DNA of 44,184 nucleotides from Gordonia desulfuricans NBRC 100010 (GTDB lineage Bacteria; Actinomycetota; Actinomycetes; Mycobacteriales; Mycobacteriaceae), in NCBI RefSeq assembly GCF_001485495.1, contig NZ_BCNF01000082.1:1-44184 (forward strand). Reading direction: 5' to 3'. Each line of letters starts with the position of its first letter. Position 1 is the stretch's first letter. Positions 41,549-44,184 of this stretch are shown in pieces. The notes under the pieces are model-generated. The model was not told the origin of the DNA and ran no database searches. It saw only the letters and a program-made list of their open reading frames with translations. Made by a program: the position numbers and the translations under genes.

Positions 41549-41576
41549 AAATCCTCCGACCGGAGTCGGAGGATTT
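41549..41576. terminator. Terminator hairpin beyond the tRNA-Ala 3' end
   Basis: AAATCCTCCGAC (41549-41560) and GTCGGAGGATTT (41565-41576) form a perfect 12-bp stem around CGGA. On the minus strand it is the terminator of the tRNA gene; the A-T pairs at its base allow it to act in both directions. Confidence 0.8.
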
Positions 41577-41586
41577 CGTCATCGGG

Positions 41587-41636
41587 TGGAGCTAAGGGGA
41601 CTCGAACCCCTGACCCCCACACTGCCAGTGTGCCCA
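41587..41636 (-). tRNA. 3' part of tRNA-Ala(GGC), left by integration (attachment site)
   Basis: On the minus strand the T arm AGGGG-TTCGAGT-CCCCT and the acceptor strand TAGCTCC with discriminator A are complete. The anticodon loop CTGGCAG contains anticodon GGC, and the 3' anticodon stem is TGTGG. No D arm or 5' acceptor strand lies upstream (41637-41700), and base pair 27-43 would be G-G. The fragment therefore cannot be a full tRNA. It is the type of 3' copy left on the host side when an integrative element enters a tRNA gene. CCA is not encoded. Confidence 0.8.
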
Positions 41637-41773
41637 AGGGTGTATCGGCTCGTACCGGCTTGTAGCCATACGTGCAGCTAGTGGCAGGTTTCCGTGTCGG
41701 TAGCGTCTACTCCATATCGGCGTGTTTCTGCGCGTCCTGGGACACTCTTGGGACACTGGCGAGGGCGACGAGT
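41637..41773. other. Element end between attachment site and first gene
   Basis: No gene is supported in this 137-bp stretch. It contains GGGACACT twice, 11 bp apart (near 41739-41758), and no integrase. It presumably belongs to the mobile element and may hold arm-type sites for its recombinase. Confidence 0.4.
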
Positions 41774-42568
41774 TCACGCGAGGACCTCGACAAGGTAGAG
41801 CGCAGCGGTTGCAACGGCCAGGATTCCCAGTACGCCCTTGAGTGCTCGTTCGGGCATAAGTGAGCGGTAGTGCGCGCCGAGGTAGCCGCCGATCAATCCG
41901 CCGAGGCCCAGCGCGAGCCCGAGTAGCCAGATCGGCGCGATAGTCGAGTCGCCGGTAGCGACGGCCAGGACGATGAACGTCACCGCGCCGACGCCCGAGG
42001 TGATGAACGTACTTGTCAGAGCGGCCGGGGCGACCACAGCGGTAACCATTCCTCGGCCGACGAGTATCGGGCTCAGCAGCGATCCGCCGCCTATGCCATA
42101 GACGCCACCGACCAGACCAGCGGCCAGAGCAAGGGCTACCACGACGCGCCGGTCGGGGCCGTCGGTCGTTTGTCGGCGCGGTCTCGACGCCCGGGTCTGT
42201 AGGAGTAGCCACGCCCCCAGCGGCAGGAGCAGGGCGCCGACGATCAGCTTGAACGGCCGAGGATCGGGTAGCACGACCACTCGCACTATCGCCCCCACGA
42301 CAACGCCGGGAACAGTCCCCGCGATCAGTAGACGCGTGAGTGGACTCCGCAGCGAACCACTACGCCGGTATCGAGCTAACGCGCCTGGGATGGATACCAG
42401 GTTGAACATGAGGTTGGTCGGCGTCACCGACGGGCTCGGCACTCCGAGAACGCTCACCTGGACCGGCAGGAGGAACACCGCTCCCGAAACGCCCACGGGA
42501 GTCGTCACGACGGAGATCAGCAGACCGGCTCCGAACGCGGCCGTGAGTATCCAGAGGTCGAGATCCAC
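41774..42568 (-). CDS. TauE/SafE-family permease (sulfite/organosulfur exporter type)
   Basis: A 264-residue membrane protein with about eight hydrophobic segments in two halves. The N-terminal GLLISVVTTPVGVSGAVFLLPVQ and the second-half GLVGGVYGIGGGSLLSPILV are the two inverted-repeat signatures of TauE/SafE. The family moves sulfite, sulfoacetate, organosulfur anions or related acids. TAGACA-N16-TAGGGT (42602 back to 42575 on the minus strand) lies 6 nt before the GTG start and gives the gene its own promoter. The codon use is less GC-biased than in the host genes. It is the last gene before the attachment site and probably a cargo gene of the integrated element. Confidence 0.85.
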   Translation of the reverse strand: MDLDLWILTAAFGAGLLISVVTTPVGVSGAVFLLPVQVSVLGVPSPSVTPTNLMFNLVSIPGALARYRRSGSLRSPLTRLLIAGTVPGVVVGAIVRVVVLPDPRPFKLIVGALLLPLGAWLLLQTRASRPRRQTTDGPDRRVVVALALAAGLVGGVYGIGGGSLLSPILVGRGMVTAVVAPAALTSTFITSGVGAVTFIVLAVATGDSTIAPIWLLGLALGLGGLIGGYLGAHYRSLMPERALKGVLGILAVATAALYLVEVLA

Positions 42569-42574
42569 GTCGAT

Positions 42575-42602
42575 ACCCTACGGACCACTCAGCGCATGTC
42601 TA
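42575..42602 (-). promoter_or_regulatory. Promoter of the TauE/SafE gene
   Basis: On the minus strand TAGACA (42602-42597) and TAGGGT (42580-42575) are 16 bp apart, a good housekeeping-type promoter. The -10 box ends 6 nt before the GTG start, so translation is probably leaderless. A promoter here separates the permease from the capsid transcript. Confidence 0.6.
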
Positions 42603-42628
42603 GGTTTGGAATCACGTGCCTCGCGTAG

Positions 42629-43162
42629 TCAGCGGACCGGCTTGGTGAGACCGGCCGCGCATGACGGGCATGGGACGCCCGGACTGATCTCGTGCCTTGC
42701 CCGACGAGGACTCACCACGACGACGCGGTGACCTCGTGGAGCGACCGCTGGCTCGTGGCCCGATGGTCCGATCTCGCCCCCGCTGGCCATGCGGACCGGC
42801 CGCGACGATCCCGAGGCCCGCGTGGGTCGAGCTGGAGCCAGGCCCACGCCCTCGCGCCGACGGTCTGCACTGGCCTGGGCGGCGTCGGCGCGTGTCGGCC
42901 GGTTGTGGCTCACACTGCGAGGCTCGGGATACTTGCGCCCGTCGATCACGCCGCCTCGGCGCAAGCCGGGAACGCTCACGTCCACGAGGTTCGTCGGATC
43001 GGGCGCAACCTTGGAACCGACGAGATCGCAGCGCACGCGAATACCACCGCCCGCCTGGCTCGTGATCCCGCCGTCCAGTCGGCCGCCGATGTACGAGACG
43101 GCCCCGCTGGCGATATCGCCCACGAGGTCAACGGCCCCGCCGATTACGTCACCGACGCCCAT
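42629..43162 (-). CDS. Hypothetical protein of the integrated element
   Basis: A 177-residue protein starting MGVGDVIGGAVDLVGDIASGAV, a short amphipathic Gly/Val/Asp region, followed by DGGITSQAGGGIRVRCDLVGSKVAPDPTNLVDVSVPGL, which looks beta-rich, and a basic, Arg/Pro-rich second half ending in GVPCPSCAAGLTKPVR, where CPSC could be half of a metal site. CAAGGAGTTAGGC gives a strong ribosome site before the ATG at 43162. No family is recognised. It lies directly downstream of the capsid gene and after a hairpin, so it could be a small structural or maturation protein. Confidence 0.6.
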   Translation of the reverse strand: MGVGDVIGGAVDLVGDIASGAVSYIGGRLDGGITSQAGGGIRVRCDLVGSKVAPDPTNLVDVSVPGLRRGGVIDGRKYPEPRSVSHNRPTRADAAQASADRRREGVGLAPARPTRASGSSRPVRMASGGEIGPSGHEPAVAPRGHRVVVVSPRRARHEISPGVPCPSCAAGLTKPVR

Positions 43163-43188
43163 GCCTAACTCCTTGTCCTAGAGCGAGA

Positions 43189-43229
43189 TCCGCCCCCACG
43201 CCGTGCGCGGTGGCTGGCATGGGGGCGGA
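43189..43229 (-). terminator. Strong hairpin after the capsid gene
   Basis: TCCGCCCCCA (43189-43198) and TGGGGGCGGA (43220-43229) form a perfect 10-bp stem around a 21-nt GC-rich loop. It is 6 nt beyond the capsid stop and 27 nt before the next start. There is no T-run, so it may be a partial terminator or an mRNA end protector for the abundant capsid message. Confidence 0.6.
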
Positions 43230-43234
43230 GTGAG

Positions 43235-44184
43235 TCAGGCGGTGGCGACCCGGTAGACCGCGCTCGGCTGGTAGACCGAGAAACCGAAGCGCCCCTCAAC
43301 ACGGACGCGAACCTGGTTGCGGGTGAACAGCTCGCCCGAGGCGTCCCATTCCACGTCAACGGCCGAGCCCACAATGTCGATCGAGACCGCGTTCGGATCG
43401 AGGACCAACGCGGTACCGGCCGGGAGCGCGGTGGACAGGTGCGCCCGCAGGCCCCAGACCTTCCGCTCGGCCTGGTCGAGCGGGACGCCTCGGAACGCCA
43501 CGGCGTCGTCGCTGGTGGCCAGCAGTTCGAGCGCTTCCCAGTCGGACGGCGAGATCACCAGAACACCAGGCTCGTAACCGAGGCTCTCGGCCTTGGTGAT
43601 GGCCTTGCGAACGCTGACCAGGATCGAGGTATCGAACGCCTGAGTCTGCACGCCGCTGGTGTTCAGCAGGCCGGTCAGATTAGCCCCGGTGCCGTCGCCA
43701 CTGAGTGCCTGAGCCTCGACGGCGCGATCCAGTCCGTAGACCAACTCAGTCGAGAGGAACCGCTGGAGCGTAGGCGCGTCCTGGAGGACGAACTTATCGA
43801 CCTGCTCCGAGATATGTGCAATGACGCTCGCACTGGCGTCAACGGTTTCGACGCCGATCTCGCTCATGGGCTTCTCGGCCCCCTCGGCCACGGGTGCGGC
43901 GTTCAGAGCGCGTGCAGTCTGGCGCAGGTAGCGCCATTGCGGATTGGCCCGCGTGACGGTCGGCAGAACGTCCAGGAGAGAGGTCGCCGGTCGTCCCTGG
44001 GGAACGACGTCGCGGGCGATCGGAACATCGCTGACGATCTGACCCGAGGCTGTAAGAGCCTTGGTACCGACGCCACCCTCACCGCGCCACGCGGCGGCCG
44101 GATCGGTGCCGCCGATCATCTGGCGAGCAATGGACGCGGCGAAAGACTTACGCCCCGCTCCGATAGCGAGGTACTGGGTTTCGT
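43235..44184 (-). CDS. HK97-type phage major capsid protein (5' end beyond window)
   Basis: The frame is open to the window edge, giving at least 316 residues. The visible region contains RPATSLLDVLPTVTRANPQWRYLRQ, ISEQVDKFVLQDAPTLQRFLSTEL, ALSGDGTGANLTGLLNTSGVQ, VLVISPSDWEALELL, VWGLRAHLSTALPAGTALVLDP and VRVRVEGRFGFSVYQPSAVYRV. GDGTG..L.GL and the closing R.RVE.RFGF are typical of HK97-fold capsid proteins. A leading ETQYLAIGAGRKSFAASIARQ shows that the ATG at 44119 is probably internal. The N-terminal delta domain or protease part cannot be seen. Confidence 0.85.
   Translation of the reverse strand, partial: ETQYLAIGAGRKSFAASIARQMIGGTDPAAAWRGEGGVGTKALTASGQIVSDVPIARDVVPQGRPATSLLDVLPTVTRANPQWRYLRQTARALNAAPVAEGAEKPMSEIGVETVDASASVIAHISEQVDKFVLQDAPTLQRFLSTELVYGLDRAVEAQALSGDGTGANLTGLLNTSGVQTQAFDTSILVSVRKAITKAESLGYEPGVLVISPSDWEALELLATSDDAVAFRGVPLDQAERKVWGLRAHLSTALPAGTALVLDPNAVSIDIVGSAVDVEWDASGELFTRNQVRVRVEGRFGFSVYQPSAVYRVATA

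Noticed and set aside
41587..41680. A complete tRNA gene at the junction
   Set aside because: No D arm or 5' acceptor strand can be placed upstream of the anticodon loop, so it is a 3' fragment only.
41672..41863. A 63-residue plus-strand frame next to the attachment site
   Set aside because: It has no ribosome site or recognisable motif and overlaps the 3' end of the permease gene on the other strand.

Overview
The window is GC-rich chromosomal DNA of a mycolic-acid actinobacterium, most probably Gordonia or a close relative. Three things point there: the block prfB, mscS-like, Ser/Thr-rich membrane protein, ftsE, ftsX, smpB follows the order of Rv3105c to Rv3100c in Mycobacterium tuberculosis; an adjacent fadE24-fadE23 pair and a hisN of the Rv3137 type lie next to it; and the tmRNA encodes a mycobacterial-type tag (ADKNQRDYALAA). 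Several genes start at or within a few bases of the inferred transcription start (a TANNNT box 6-8 nt before the start codon), as is common in this order. No database search was possible, so all names rest on motifs and family knowledge.

Layout. 1-3928: tail of an Lsr2-like nucleoid protein, propionyl/acetyl-CoA synthetase, a fluoride riboswitch with two overlapping crcB (fluC) genes, and a universal stress protein. 3957-4605: first cluster of palindromic repeats. 4677-10439: fadE23/fadE24 (minus) behind two copies of a CTTAC-N6-GTAAG operator, then a DUF2752 membrane protein, an MBL-fold hydrolase, a VOC protein, and hisN divergent from a small membrane protein with overlapping -10 boxes. 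10578-17143: the translation and cell-division block, then a secreted GH27 alpha-galactosidase set between smpB and the tmRNA gene. 17253-28450: an HMG-CoA-lyase/CaiB pair, an acyl-CoA ligase of the FadD6 type, an alpha/beta hydrolase, phosphoglucomutase, an NrtR-like protein, a globin, and a Tat-exported GH31 enzyme coupled to a PHP-domain hydrolase. 28498-29185: second repeat cluster. 29225-34222: an ABC-F ATPase, a small protein, an ECF41-type sigma factor with its AhpD-like partner and a matching ECF41 promoter, and a DUF1254/DUF1214 protein. 34296-34531: third repeat site. 34630-40978: VOC protein, AraC regulator divergent from an Fsr-like MFS pump, two small secreted proteins, a 14-TM MFS drug exporter divergent from a TetR with three evenly spaced operators between them, and a decayed TAXI substrate-binding protein gene.

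41245-44184 is a junction between host and mobile DNA. A frameshifted host gene remnant and a strong terminator are followed by the 3' part only of a tRNA-Ala(GGC) gene on the minus strand, the expected scar of a prophage or satellite integrated in that tRNA. Inside the element, reading from the right edge, are a partial HK97-type major capsid gene, a strong hairpin, a small protein of unknown function, and a TauE/SafE-type permease with its own promoter facing the att site.

The parts most worth a second look are the capsid-plus-permease end of the integrated element, the ECF41 module with an exact promoter match, the overlapping leaderless divergent promoter at hisN, the operator arrays at 7338-7376 and 39125-39171, and the three repeat clusters.
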